The notes beneath the pieces are model-generated. The model was not told the origin of the DNA. It ran no database searches and saw nothing but the letters and a program-made list of their open reading frames with translations. From Cyanobacteria bacterium REEB459 (GTDB taxonomy: Bacteria > Cyanobacteriota > Cyanobacteriia > Phormidesmidales > Phormidesmidaceae), in the NCBI GenBank assembly GCA_018970085.1, contig JAGWXD010000012.1:1-64000 (forward strand): a stretch of DNA of 64,000 nt. The letters run 5' to 3'. Position 1 is the first letter of the stretch, and every line of letters begins with the position of its first letter. A program made the translations under genes and the position numbers. Of this stretch, positions 15,574 through 24,776 are shown piece after piece.

Positions 15574-16347
15574 ATGTCCTTCAGCCTTTTCAACCCCTGG
15601 TCGCCCTGGTTAACAGCGATCGCCCTGAATAGCCTGCTGTTGATCCTGGCTGCGGTCCTGCCCAAAAAACTACTGACCCCTGCTGGCTACCGGCACGCCT
15701 GGTTTTTAGGTGTGGTGATCTGGGCTGCCATGGGATGGCGGGGATATGCCGTAGTGATGGTCTACTTTCTATTGGGCTCGGCCGTTACCCGCCTGGGAAT
15801 AGCCCGCAAGCAAGCCGCCGGCATCGCCGAAGGCCGATCCGGCCAACGTGGGCCTGAAAACGTTTGGGGTTCGGCCCTGACTGCCTGCATCTGTGCCCTG
15901 GCCATAGCCAGTTTAAACACTTGGGGAGATCCCCTAATCACCCGGTGGGTCCCCCTACTGGCCCTGGCCTACGTCAGTAGCTTCAGTACCAAACTGTCAG
16001 ACACCACCGCTAGCGAAGTCGGCAAAGCTTATGGCCGACGCACCTTTTTGATTACCACCCTGAGGCCTGTACCCGCCGGCACCGAAGGGGCGGTCAGCCT
16101 AGAAGGCACCCTGGCTGGCATCGGCGGATCGGCCCTGATGGCCAGCTTAGCCTGGGGAATTGGCCTGATTACCCCCTGGGGAATCGCTATTTGCCTGGTT
16201 GCTGCCCTGGCAGCGACCACTCTGGAAAGCTGGATTGGGGCAACTCTGCAAAATCGGTTTGCCTGGCTGACCAACGAGTTGGTAAACATCATCAATACAA
16301 CGGTAGGAGCTCTGCTAGCGTTGGTTCTGGGCTATGGGATAGGCTGA
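15574..16347 (+). CDS. DUF92 / TIGR00297 family membrane protein (VTE6-like)
   Basis: This 257-residue polytopic protein has about six membrane spans and the family core SDTTASEVGKAYGRRTFLITTLRPVPAGTEGAVSLEGT (conserved Asp, Glu, Lys and Arg residues between spans). The plant family member VTE6 is a phytyl-phosphate kinase used in tocopherol synthesis from chlorophyll-derived phytol; cyanobacterial members such as the Synechocystis one are thought to act similarly. The exact activity here is inferred. The start codon is one base after the RsbW-like stop, which suggests translational coupling of an apparently unrelated signalling protein. Confidence 0.87.
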   Translation: MSFSLFNPWSPWLTAIALNSLLLILAAVLPKKLLTPAGYRHAWFLGVVIWAAMGWRGYAVVMVYFLLGSAVTRLGIARKQAAGIAEGRSGQRGPENVWGSALTACICALAIASLNTWGDPLITRWVPLLALAYVSSFSTKLSDTTASEVGKAYGRRTFLITTLRPVPAGTEGAVSLEGTLAGIGGSALMASLAWGIGLITPWGIAICLVAALAATTLESWIGATLQNRFAWLTNELVNIINTTVGALLALVLGYGIG

Positions 16348-16378
16348 TTTTTTACTCCCTAACTAGAAGTAGGCAGAA

Positions 16379-16547
16379 TTACGGATATTTTTTTGTCTAA
16401 AAGGGGTGAGACACCCTATTTAAATTTGCGAAATTTATATTTAAACCCGACGGCACCCTATCAAATTGAGAAGATTTACGGAAATTTAACAGAACGGACC
16501 AGGAAATCTGGCTTTATTCAGTGAATTTACGGAATTGAAAATTCCGT
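16379..16547. promoter_or_regulatory. AT-rich intergenic region with repeated TTACGGA motifs and an inverted repeat
   Basis: The 343 bases between the DUF92 gene and the small secreted gene hold no ORF. TTACGGA occurs at 16379-16385, 16476-16482 and 16527-16533. The last copy begins a perfect 8-bp inverted repeat ACGGAATT-GAA-AATTCCGT (16529-16547). A shorter GGGTG/CACCC hairpin near 16406-16418 may terminate the DUF92 transcript. The repeated motif looks like binding sites for a regulator of the small downstream gene. Confidence 0.4.
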
Positions 16548-16690
16548 GTGTTCTCTGTCGATGATTCTCTCTTCTCTTGTCATTAATAGAACAGGGTTTC
16601 TGAATAGTTTCGTGAAATTCTGATTTTTTTGTTGTTTAGGGAGCGTCTAATTCCAGGTATAGCCTTCACAAAGCTGCCTGGGGTGTCACG

Positions 16691-16900
16691 ATGAAAACTA
16701 TGAAGGTATCGCTAGAAAGTCTGTTGTCTTCGTCTCGGTTCTTAATGGCAGTTGGTAGCTTATCCTTTGCTGCTATGCTGCTATTTCAAGCCTTTGGTAG
16801 CCATTCCATGGCTAGCGCCAGCAGCCGAGACGAGTTTCCCAGTCGTCGTCAGGGCGGCGGCACCCATTGGGTTCTAATTCCGGATTCAACCCTTAACTAG
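16691..16900 (+). CDS. Small secreted peptide, function unknown
   Basis: This 69-residue ORF has a classic signal-peptide layout: a lysine-containing N-terminus, a hydrophobic stretch (about residues 17-34), and an Ala/Ser-rich cleavage region (SHSMASASS). The remaining polar tail of about 25 residues contains SRRQGGGTHW, similar to the RRxGGGTR pattern seen at the N-termini of some secreted cyanobacterial proteins (for example DUF928 proteins). It starts at ATG 16691 after a long AT-rich upstream region and ends before a strong bidirectional terminator. Isolated gene, no operon partner. I cannot assign a function; it could be a truncated relative of a larger secreted protein. Confidence 0.6.
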   Translation: MKTMKVSLESLLSSSRFLMAVGSLSFAAMLLFQAFGSHSMASASSRDEFPSRRQGGGTHWVLIPDSTLN

Positions 16901-16990
16901 GGTGTATTGGCGGCCCCCCTGGCGGCCTTTGACGGAGTGATTGCCCCCTACCAATACGAGACGGTGATTTACTTAATACCATGCTGGACC

Positions 16991-17028
16991 AAAAAAGAAG
17001 GCCCCGACTTCAGGGGTCTTTCTTTTTT
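16991..17028. terminator. Bidirectional rho-independent terminator
   Basis: The stem AAAAAAGAAGGCCCC / GGGGTCTTTCTTTTTT has a short loop and A/T tracts on both sides, so it can stop transcripts from the convergent small secreted gene (plus) and the glycosidase-like gene (minus). The right arm lies inside the last codons of the minus-strand gene and encodes its KKKDP C-terminus. Confidence 0.85.
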
Positions 17029-17945
17029 GGCGTTGACGGTAGCGCCAATTGGGGATTAGCTACCCATAAAATTGACTTAACAGACCGCTGCTGCGGCTGT
17101 CCAAGGCTATCAAGGCGACCATAGTAGGTGGTCGGGCCATAGACCAGAGTAGAGGAGCTGCCGCCATCCAGGTTGAGCGCCTGAACAGCTCCCTGCTGAG
17201 CCATCAGGTCGGCCAATTGCGCCAGGGTCATGCCACTGCTGGCCAGCCCGGGGACCTGGGCTACCATGACCAGCAGCAGACTGCCATCGGCCCTGATGCC
17301 AACCGCTGATCGGGCATTGGCACGGCGGCTACCGAGAGCATCGCGGGGTGGCGTCAGGCCAGTATCGAAAAAGCCTTCTATCACTTCAGTATTGTTGGGT
17401 AGGAGTTGGGGGCCGGCGGCAACGGCATCGACCAGGCTACACCCTAGGGGTAGGGGCTGGCGATGGGGAGTAATGGCGTAGGCAGGTCTACCATGGCAGT
17501 CGTAACGGCGAAACTCAGAGCGATTCAGGATTTTATCCAGGCTTCCGGCCAGATCGGGATTGGTCATTAGCCGGGGGTTTTGCCGGGGATCGGCCACCAG
17601 TGCGCCGCCTACCACCACAGCGGCGGTGGTGAGCCCATTGTGGGGGTCGAAAAACCCGGCATTGAGGGCAACCATGCCGCAGAATTGGGCCCCACACAGA
17701 TGGGCCAGGGTTTGGTTGACTGGGGCCAGGGTCTGGGCTACCCCCACCCGCAGCGGATAGGTTACCGGGTCTGGGATGGTGATCAGGTGTACCGACGCCC
17801 CTGGCCAGGAGAGTTGTTCGTAGGTTGGCGGTAATGCTGTTGAGTCGGCCCTGGCGGTGGGATGGTCAGGCCTGAAAGCTGCACACCCGCCCAAGCTGAG
17901 GGCCAGTAAGGGTAAACATAATCGGATTAGGGTAAGACGAGCCAT
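17010..17945 (-). CDS. Phosphodiester glycosidase-like (NAGPA/DUF2233) lipoprotein
   Basis: This 311-residue protein has an N-terminal lipoprotein signal with lipobox SLGGC (Cys21). It carries the NAGPA/DUF2233 pattern: ALNAGFF near the first third, RSAVGI in the centre, and the conserved LNLDGGSSSTLV near the C-terminus. Family members cleave GlcNAc-alpha-phosphodiester bonds in eukaryotes; bacterial ones are thought to act on cell-surface glycans. It is probably anchored in the outer or inner membrane, facing the periplasm. The C-terminal KKKDP is encoded by the arm of the shared terminator hairpin. It is divergent from the M20 gene. Confidence 0.85.
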   Translation of the reverse strand: MARLTLIRLCLPLLALSLGGCAAFRPDHPTARADSTALPPTYEQLSWPGASVHLITIPDPVTYPLRVGVAQTLAPVNQTLAHLCGAQFCGMVALNAGFFDPHNGLTTAAVVVGGALVADPRQNPRLMTNPDLAGSLDKILNRSEFRRYDCHGRPAYAITPHRQPLPLGCSLVDAVAAGPQLLPNNTEVIEGFFDTGLTPPRDALGSRRANARSAVGIRADGSLLLVMVAQVPGLASSGMTLAQLADLMAQQGAVQALNLDGGSSSTLVYGPTTYYGRLDSLGQPQQRSVKSILWVANPQLALPSTPKKKDP

Positions 17946-18019
17946 GGCAACACCGACCCAGTCTGGAGTTCTGGTTTATGCTGGAGGGAATGCCTGTTAT
18001 TATCTGCTAAATCTTACCC

Positions 18020-19234
18020 ATGTTTGCCACCACTGCTGCTGCCCGGAGCATTAATTCGGCCCGACTGAGACCCGCAATTCAGGCCCTTCAACCCCAATTA
18101 GTCGAGTGGCGGCGATATCTACACCAACGGCCTGAGCTGGGCTTCAAGGAGTGGTTGACGGCGGATTTTATTAGCGATCACCTGAGCAGTTGGGGGATTG
18201 ATCACCACTGTGGGGTGGCTGGCACTGGTCTGGTGGCTGTGATTCCGGGGCGGCAACCGGGCCCGGTGTTGGCGATTCGGGCGGATATGGATGCCCTACC
18301 CATTCAAGAAGAGAACCCGGTCCCCTACCGGTCTCACCATGATGGGGTGATGCATGCCTGTGGCCACGATGGTCATGTGGCGATCGCCCTGGCTACGGCC
18401 TACTACCTATCCCAGCATATCCAGGACTTTAGGGGGACGGTAAAAATCATTTTTCAGCCGGCTGAAGAAGGCCCTGGGGGGGCTAAGCCCATGATTGAGG
18501 CGGGGGTATTGACCAACCCCAGGGTAGAGGCGATGGTGGGTCTGCACCTGTGGAATAACCTGCCCCTGGGCACTGTGGGGGTGCGCAGCGGGGCACTGAT
18601 GGCGGCAACGGAGAATTTTAGTTTGACAATTCAGGGCAAGGGAGGCCACGGGGCTCTGCCCCACCAAACCGTTGATGCCATTGTGACGGGGGCTCAAATT
18701 GTCAGTACGCTGCAATCCATTGTTGCCCGTAACGTGGATCCGATTAAATCGGCTGTGGTCACCGTTGGCGAGTTCCATGCTGGCACCGCCCGCAATGTGG
18801 TAGCCGATGTAGCTCAGATTAGGGGAACAGTTCGTTACTTCGACCCTGGCTATCAGGGCTTTTTCGCCCGCCGCATCGATCAAATCGTAGCCGGTATTTG
18901 CCAATCCTATGGGGCTGACTATGAGCTTGACTACACTCCCCTCTATCCCCCTGTGATTAACGACGAGGCCATGGCCGATCTGGTGAGATCGGTAGCCCTA
19001 GCGGTGGTGGAGACCCCAGCTGGCATAGTGCCTGAGTGCCACACCATGGGAGGTGAGGACATGGCTTTTTTCCTGCAAGAGGTGCCGGGGTGCTACTTTT
19101 TTCTAGGTGCAGCTAACCCCGAAAGGGCCCTGGCCTACCCTCACCACCATCCCCGCTTTGACTTTGACGAGACTGCCCTAGTCCTAGGCGTGGAACTGTT
19201 TGTGCGCTGTGTAGAAGCCTACTGCGGAGCCTAA
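18020..19234 (+). CDS. M20D family amidohydrolase (N-acyl-amino-acid / hippurate / IAA-amino-acid hydrolase type)
   Basis: This 404-residue zinc peptidase family member has the metal-binding motifs RADMDALPI, MHACGHDGH and PAEEGPGG, the dimerisation-domain segment GKGGHGALPH, and the C-terminal GGEDMAFF. The IAA-amino-acid hydrolase branch removes acyl groups from conjugated amino acids. The substrate here cannot be chosen from sequence. No signal peptide. It converges with pstB, 18 bp apart. Confidence 0.92.
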   Translation: MFATTAAARSINSARLRPAIQALQPQLVEWRRYLHQRPELGFKEWLTADFISDHLSSWGIDHHCGVAGTGLVAVIPGRQPGPVLAIRADMDALPIQEENPVPYRSHHDGVMHACGHDGHVAIALATAYYLSQHIQDFRGTVKIIFQPAEEGPGGAKPMIEAGVLTNPRVEAMVGLHLWNNLPLGTVGVRSGALMAATENFSLTIQGKGGHGALPHQTVDAIVTGAQIVSTLQSIVARNVDPIKSAVVTVGEFHAGTARNVVADVAQIRGTVRYFDPGYQGFFARRIDQIVAGICQSYGADYELDYTPLYPPVINDEAMADLVRSVALAVVETPAGIVPECHTMGGEDMAFFLQEVPGCYFFLGAANPERALAYPHHHPRFDFDETALVLGVELFVRCVEAYCGA

Positions 19235-19252
19235 CGACCCGGCCAACCTGAT

Positions 19253-20056
19253 TTAACCAAAGCGACCAGAAACGTAGTCGCGGGTGTATTGATCTTGGGG
19301 ATTATTAAAAATCACCTCGGTGTTGTCATACTCCACCAAATACCCTACTTTGCCCCCCTTGTCGGTAGCTTCGGCATTAAAAAAGGCGGTGCGGTCAGAC
19401 ACCCGGGAGGCCTGCTGCATGTTGTGGGTAACGATAATAATGGTGTAGTCCTGCTTGAGCTGCTTCATGGTTTCCTCCACCTTCATGGTAGAAATAGGGT
19501 CGAGGGCAGAGCAGGGTTCATCCATTAAAACAATGTCAGGCTGAATAGAAATAGCCCGGGCAATGCAAAGCCGTTGTTGCTGGCCGCCGGAGAGGGAAAG
19601 CCCACTTTCCTTCAATTTGTCTTTGACTTCATCCCAAACCGCTGCCTTGCGGAGAGAGTTTTCCACCAGTTCGTCCATGTCTCCGCGAAAACCATTGATG
19701 CGGGCGCCCCAGGCGATATTTTCGTAGATTGACTTGGGAAAGGGGTTGGCCTTTTGAAAGACCATGCCAATTTTGCGCCGCAGTTCTACCGCATCTACCT
19801 GGCTGGCATAGATATCTTCGCCCTGAAAGGTCACCCTACCCTCTACCCGGCAAGAAGAAATCAGGTCATTCATGCGATTGAAGCACCGCAGCACCGTACT
19901 CTTACCGCATCCTGATGGGCCAATAAAGGCAACGATCTGATTTCTGGGAACCTCTAAGTTGACACTTCGAACAGCCAGATTGCTTCCATAATAAACGTGG
20001 AGATTCTCGGTCTGTAGAGCGATATCAGAGGAGTTGGGGGTGGGGAGATCAGACAT
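19253..20056 (-). CDS. pstB: Phosphate ABC transporter ATP-binding protein
   Basis: PstB is the ATPase that powers PstSCA phosphate uptake. The 267-residue protein has Walker [10 protein letters not shown], the ABC signature LSGGQQQRL, Walker [14 protein letters not shown] and the H-loop THNMQQ, with the PstB-typical [10 protein letters not shown]. The ATG at 20056 ([15 protein letters not shown]) is preferred; the longer frame adds 33 residues that do not resemble the family. pstS, pstC, pstA and phoU are absent around it, so this is either a dispersed pst gene or an additional paralogue. Confidence 0.93.
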   Translation of the reverse strand: MSDLPTPNSSDIALQTENLHVYYGSNLAVRSVNLEVPRNQIVAFIGPSGCGKSTVLRCFNRMNDLISSCRVEGRVTFQGEDIYASQVDAVELRRKIGMVFQKANPFPKSIYENIAWGARINGFRGDMDELVENSLRKAAVWDEVKDKLKESGLSLSGGQQQRLCIARAISIQPDIVLMDEPCSALDPISTMKVEETMKQLKQDYTIIIVTHNMQQASRVSDRTAFFNAEATDKGGKVGYLVEYDNTEVIFNNPQDQYTRDYVSGRFG

Positions 20057-20294
20057 TGGGCTACCAAAGACTAGGGTCGAAGAAGATAGCAGAATGGATG
20101 AAAGACTTTCTGGCGTAAGGACCCAGCCTGACCAGAAGCTTACCTGCGATGACACTATACTATGGCAGAATGGAACCCTGACTGGGGTTAAGGGAAGGCT
20201 AAGGCCAGGCTGTTAGGCCTGTAGGACCCGCAGCTATGCCAATCTATACCCGCCGCGATCTATACTTTGGGGTCCCGGGCTAGACCCAAACCCT

Positions 20295-22025
20295 ATGCAA
20301 CCCGTTGACTTTACCACTCTTATGGCCGTAGCCCAGGACCTCAGGAACCACTGGGTACCCTCTCGTTGTGAGCAGGTAGTGCAGTGGGATACCACCAGTC
20401 TGGCACTGGCCCTACGGACTTTTGACCAGCAGGCATGGCTGACCCTGGCCTGGCATCCCCAGGCGGCCCGTCTGCATTTGGCAGAGGCCCCGCCGCGGGG
20501 TCAGGATACCTTTACCTTTAGTCGTCAACTCAAACATCAGCTGAATCATCTGGCCTTGGTGGCTATTGATGGGGTGGCCGATTGGGAGCGGGTTTTAGAT
20601 TTGCAATTCGGGCCCCGCCCTGGTGACCCCCCCCAGTGGCATCTGTACGTCGAAATTATGGGTAAGTACAGCAATGTGATTCTGGTCAATGCTCAGAATC
20701 TGATTGTTACCGCTGCCCACCAGGTAAGTGACCAGCAGTCTCGGGTGAGACCGATTCAAACCGGCGATCGCTACACCCCTCCGCCCCCGCTGATGGCCAG
20801 ACTACCCAGCCTTCAAGCCGATCAGCAAGGCTGGCAAGAGCGCCTGACGCTGGTACCTGAGCGCCTATCTCGGGGGCTGATGCAAAACTACGCCGGTTTA
20901 AGTTCGGCCCTGGTGCGATCGCTGCTGGCCAAGGCCGACCTGGAGTCAGACCCCCCAACCGACTACCTGACTCAAGCTGACTGGAATCGCCTCTTTCAGG
21001 TATGGCGGCGGTGGCTATTAACTCTGCAAACGGGGGATTTCCATCCGGCCCTAACCCCCCATGGCTACACGGTATTAGCCTGGGACCAGCCGGTTACCCT
21101 GACTATTCACCAGGTCTTGCACCACTACTACCGGGATCAGCTAAACCAGCAGCAGTTCAACCACCTAAAAAATCAGCTGCACCAAAAGTTGAAGGGAAAT
21201 CTGGCCAAACTCCAGCAGAAGATCACCCTCTTTACCCAGCGGTTGGAGGACTCAGACCAAGCCGACCAGTATCGTCGCCAGGCCGACCTGCTGATGGCCT
21301 ACGGCCACCAATGGCAGCCGGGCCTAACCCAGATGATGCTAGAAGACTTTATCACCGGCGAGGTGGTGAAAATAGCCATCGATCCCGATAAAACGGCCAT
21401 TCAACAGGCCCAGCGTCTCTACCGGCAGCACCAGAAACTAAATCGGGCCAGGATTGCTGTTGCCCCCCTACTGGCGGCAGAGACCACAGAACTGGCCTAT
21501 CTGCAACAGGTTGAAGCGGCCCTGAGCGAGCTCACCCACTATACCGAAGCCGCCGATCTAGACATTCTCATCGATATCCGTAACGAGCTGATTCAACAAC
21601 AGTACCTGGCCGCCCCTGACTACGGCTCTAGCCAGCAACGCCCGGGCAAAACCGAGGGCTTTCGGCAGGGTCTCAGTCCCGATGGCCTGACGGTGTTGAT
21701 TGGTCGCAATAATCGCCAGAACGATCAACTAGTTGCCACCATTGCCACTGACAACGACCTCTGGTTCCACAGTCAGGAAATTCCCGGTAGCCATGTGCTG
21801 TTAAGGATTGATCCGGGGCAGGTGGCCAGCGATCGCGACCGGCAGTATGCCGCCGATCTAGCCGCCTACTTTAGTCGAGCCCGCCAAGCTGACCAGGTAC
21901 CGGTTGTCTACACCCAGCCCCGTCACCTCTACAAACCCCGGGGGGGCCGCCCCGGCATGGTGCTCTATAAACAAGCGACGGTAATCTGGGGTCAGCCTCG
22001 CCGGGTAGAGGCTGCCTTCTCTTGA
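20295..22025 (+). CDS. rqcH: Rqc2 homologue RqcH (NFACT, fibronectin-binding-like)
   Basis: This 576-residue protein has an N-terminal NFACT-N domain (about 1-235), a long helical/coiled-coil middle (about 260-420, rich in Gln/Leu) and a C-terminal NFACT-R domain (about 455-570) with the hallmark DNDLWFHSQEIPGSHVLLR. RqcH binds stalled 50S-nascent-chain complexes and recruits Ala-tRNA to add C-terminal alanine tails that mark chains for degradation. The older name, fibronectin-binding protein, reflects some Gram-positive members. Complete length. It is convergent with the SpoIIE-type phosphatase gene, about 25 bp apart. Confidence 0.9.
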   Translation: MQPVDFTTLMAVAQDLRNHWVPSRCEQVVQWDTTSLALALRTFDQQAWLTLAWHPQAARLHLAEAPPRGQDTFTFSRQLKHQLNHLALVAIDGVADWERVLDLQFGPRPGDPPQWHLYVEIMGKYSNVILVNAQNLIVTAAHQVSDQQSRVRPIQTGDRYTPPPPLMARLPSLQADQQGWQERLTLVPERLSRGLMQNYAGLSSALVRSLLAKADLESDPPTDYLTQADWNRLFQVWRRWLLTLQTGDFHPALTPHGYTVLAWDQPVTLTIHQVLHHYYRDQLNQQQFNHLKNQLHQKLKGNLAKLQQKITLFTQRLEDSDQADQYRRQADLLMAYGHQWQPGLTQMMLEDFITGEVVKIAIDPDKTAIQQAQRLYRQHQKLNRARIAVAPLLAAETTELAYLQQVEAALSELTHYTEAADLDILIDIRNELIQQQYLAAPDYGSSQQRPGKTEGFRQGLSPDGLTVLIGRNNRQNDQLVATIATDNDLWFHSQEIPGSHVLLRIDPGQVASDRDRQYAADLAAYFSRARQADQVPVVYTQPRHLYKPRGGRPGMVLYKQATVIWGQPRRVEAAFS

Positions 22026-22050
22026 GTTTGATGGATTTTAGGAGCCCCCC

Positions 22051-23502
22051 CTAGGGGAACAGGCTAAGCTGCAACTCTGGTTTCACCCGCATTACCACCA
22101 GGGTCATGTCATCTTCGTTGCTGTTATCGTTACCGATAAACCGGGTAATTAAATCAAAGGCGTAATTTAAAATATCGTCGGCTGAGGTGCAATTACGACA
22201 AGCCCATTGCAAAGCTCGTTCTAGGTTTTCTTCCTCAAACCGTTCTCCCCGTTGGTTGGCAGCCTCAGTAAAGCCGTCGGTATAGAAAATCAGGGTATCT
22301 CCTGGTTGCAGGTCAACCCTGGCTTCATGGTATTGGGTGGTCATATCCAGCCCTAGTAGCATACCTACGGTGTCCAGACGAGTAATGGTATTGGTGGCTG
22401 CCTGCCAAAGAAAAGGAGGATTGTGGGCAGCATTACCGTAAGCTAGCTGCCGGGTTTTAGGGTTGTATTCGGCATAGAAAAGGGTGACAAACCGATTAGA
22501 ACTTTCCAGGTCAGTATGCATGACAAAGTTCAGGTTTTGCAGAATTTGGGATGGGGAGTGGCCGTTTAGCACCTCTGCCCGCAGCATACCCCGCATCATG
22601 GTCATAATTAATCCGGCGGGTACTCCCTTGCCCATCACATCACCAATGGCAAAACTCCAGGCGGCAGCCGCCGAACGGTGGGAACCGGGGTGAAGTAACT
22701 GATCGTAGCTGGTGGGAATGAAGTCGTAGTAGTCTCCCCCCACTCGCTGAGCCGTTTTACACCGGGCGGCTAGATCGATGCCTTGAATCACGGGGCATTG
22801 CCGGGGCAGAAGCTGTAGTTGAATTTCAGCACCAATTTCCATTTCCCGATCCAGGCGCTCCTTCTTGCGCAGGGCCAGGGTAAGTTCGTTATTTTCGATC
22901 GCCACAGAGGTTTGATCGGCCACTAACCGCACTAGCTTCTGGCGAGTATCAGTCCAGCTGTAGTCAGAATCCCTACTAAAGATATAGAGCCGACCGCGCT
23001 CCACATTTTGAATAATAATGGCGGTGCCAAATAGCTGAAAGTCGGTGGCCAGATAGCGGTTTACCTGCCGATCAAGGGATAGCATAGCGCTGCGGGCCAT
23101 GGACATCAGACTACTTTCAGGAGCGGCTTGAAAACTGGCTGTTACCTGGCGGGTGGCGGCTTCCAGGGCAGATCGAATATTTTGATATTGGTCTTCATTA
23201 TGGCAGTAAATTTGCTCCAGCTTAACCTGGCCGTCTGCCCGAAACAGCACCAGGGCTCCACCGGTGGCGTCGGTCACCCGGGTGGCAATCATGGGAATCA
23301 GCTCGAGCAGCTGGTTGAGGTTATTTAAACTGCGCAGGGCAAAGCCCAGAGAGCTAAGCAGGTCTTGAATTTTGTACTGTTCACGCTGTAGACGGGCAAC
23401 CAGTTCCTTGAGGGCAAACACCGGCGACCCTTCTGGCAAGCCCGGATGGCCAGAAGGGTCGAAGGAGGGGGGAGGACCTGACGGGAGAGGAACAGCGGCC
23501 AT
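22051..23502 (-). CDS. GAF-SpoIIE (PP2C) serine phosphatase
   Basis: This 483-residue protein has a short coiled-coil N-terminus (about 30-60), a GAF-like sensor domain (about 60-205), a linker helix, and a C-terminal PP2C/SpoIIE catalytic domain (about 230-475). The catalytic motifs VGGDYYDFI and GDVMGKGVPAG carry the metal-binding aspartates, and DTLIFYTDGFTEA is also present. Such RsbU/RsbP-type phosphatases dephosphorylate STAS anti-anti-sigma proteins. An RsbW-like kinase lies upstream at 15063, so the two could belong to one partner-switching pathway, but no STAS protein is found here. Cytoplasmic. Confidence 0.9.
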   Translation of the reverse strand: MAAVPLPSGPPPSFDPSGHPGLPEGSPVFALKELVARLQREQYKIQDLLSSLGFALRSLNNLNQLLELIPMIATRVTDATGGALVLFRADGQVKLEQIYCHNEDQYQNIRSALEAATRQVTASFQAAPESSLMSMARSAMLSLDRQVNRYLATDFQLFGTAIIIQNVERGRLYIFSRDSDYSWTDTRQKLVRLVADQTSVAIENNELTLALRKKERLDREMEIGAEIQLQLLPRQCPVIQGIDLAARCKTAQRVGGDYYDFIPTSYDQLLHPGSHRSAAAAWSFAIGDVMGKGVPAGLIMTMMRGMLRAEVLNGHSPSQILQNLNFVMHTDLESSNRFVTLFYAEYNPKTRQLAYGNAAHNPPFLWQAATNTITRLDTVGMLLGLDMTTQYHEARVDLQPGDTLIFYTDGFTEAANQRGERFEEENLERALQWACRNCTSADDILNYAFDLITRFIGNDNSNEDDMTLVVMRVKPELQLSLFP

Positions 23503-23768
23503 AGAAACTTACCAATAATTAAAGCCAATAATAAACATAGAGACGCCCCGAGGTTAGGTAGGGGCTAGAGCAGTTAAAGTTTTAGCTGATTTCCTAGCAG
23601 AGATTGTATCGGCCCGGGGGCATGGCCGGAGTCTTGTTAATCACTAATTAATCACTAAACCTGGATGATTAAAGGGCGGTACAGGAGACTAAAGCTAGGG
23701 ATTGACTCCGGTCCTGAGGTGGAGCTGGAGGGATGGAAAATAAAACTGGGGTAATTTTAGCCGATGAA

Positions 23769-24578
23769 TCAGAAATTGACCGAGATTTTTTTAGATATCC
23801 ACCATTGATGACTAATGCCAACTAATGCCCTCAGGTCCTGGCTGACAAAGGGATAGCTCAGGGGGGGGCGGTCAATGACCCACAGGGGAATACCCAGGCG
23901 CTGGCAGACCGTTTGTTTGATGCCTTCTCCCCCAGCTAGGCCCGAGGCTTTAGTGATCACTGTGGTGATCTGCCAGTGTTGCCATAGGGCTAGCTCCAGG
24001 TCGACACTCAGGGGGGGGCGCAGGGCGATCAGGCGATCGGGGCTAAAGCCCGCGGCCAGGGCCGCCTGGAGAGCTACGGGGGAAGGTAAAATGCGGGCGA
24101 ACAGGGTGGATTGCTGCTGCCAGGGCTGAAAGGCCCATAGCCAGCGATAACCCAGGGTGAGCAAAACCCGCTGCTGGGCCAGCAGACCGGACCTGAGTAC
24201 CTGGTTCAGGTCGGCCACCTGCCGCACCAGGGGATGGGCAGGCAGCGAGACAGCTGGCCGTTCATAGCGCCAGTAGGGGATTTGCCTTTGATGGGCAGCG
24301 GCGATCGCCGCCTGGCTAATCTCGATAGCAAAGGGGTGGGACGCATCTAAAATGGCCCCAATTCGCTGCTGCTGGATAAACCCTGACAGGGCCTCGCCAG
24401 CCAGGGCTCCCACCTGCACCTGCAAACCCGGGCGGCTGGGATAGGCCTGGCTAGCGGCTGGGGTGGTCACCGTGACCACACAGGCAATCTCCAGATCCAC
24501 CAGGCCACTGGCCAGTACCACCGCCTCGCCGGTGCCACCAATTATCCATAATTGGGGCTGCTCTGGGGTTGGGGTCAT
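23769..24578 (-). CDS. cobK: Precorrin-6A/cobalt-precorrin-6A reductase
   Basis: This 269-residue enzyme reduces (cobalt-)precorrin-6A in cobalamin synthesis. The N-terminal Rossmann-like IIGGTGEAVVLASGL matches the GGTxE motif of CobK/CbiJ. Further family segments are DASHPFA, WRYERP, and the C-terminal TKASGLAGGEGIKQ, ending with the typical VIDRPP. No other cob genes are nearby, as is usual for cyanobacteria with dispersed corrin genes. It lies about 265 bp upstream (in minus-strand order) of the SpoIIE-type phosphatase gene. Confidence 0.9.
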   Translation of the reverse strand: MTPTPEQPQLWIIGGTGEAVVLASGLVDLEIACVVTVTTPAASQAYPSRPGLQVQVGALAGEALSGFIQQQRIGAILDASHPFAIEISQAAIAAAHQRQIPYWRYERPAVSLPAHPLVRQVADLNQVLRSGLLAQQRVLLTLGYRWLWAFQPWQQQSTLFARILPSPVALQAALAAGFSPDRLIALRPPLSVDLELALWQHWQITTVITKASGLAGGEGIKQTVCQRLGIPLWVIDRPPLSYPFVSQDLRALVGISHQWWISKKISVNF

Positions 24579-24776
24579 GATCTAGTTAATCAACCATGGG
24601 CTTTAGGCTTAACTACTTTAGCCTTCACTATAGACAATCGCCAGGGCGGCGATGACTTCTGACCTTCCTGACGCCGCCGCCTTTGCTCCCCTAACGTAAC
24701 GTAGAATAGGGAGGGTTGGGCATAGGCTGGAATCTCGGCCTGGGGTTGTTCGCTTGCACCATTGCGGCCAGAACTG

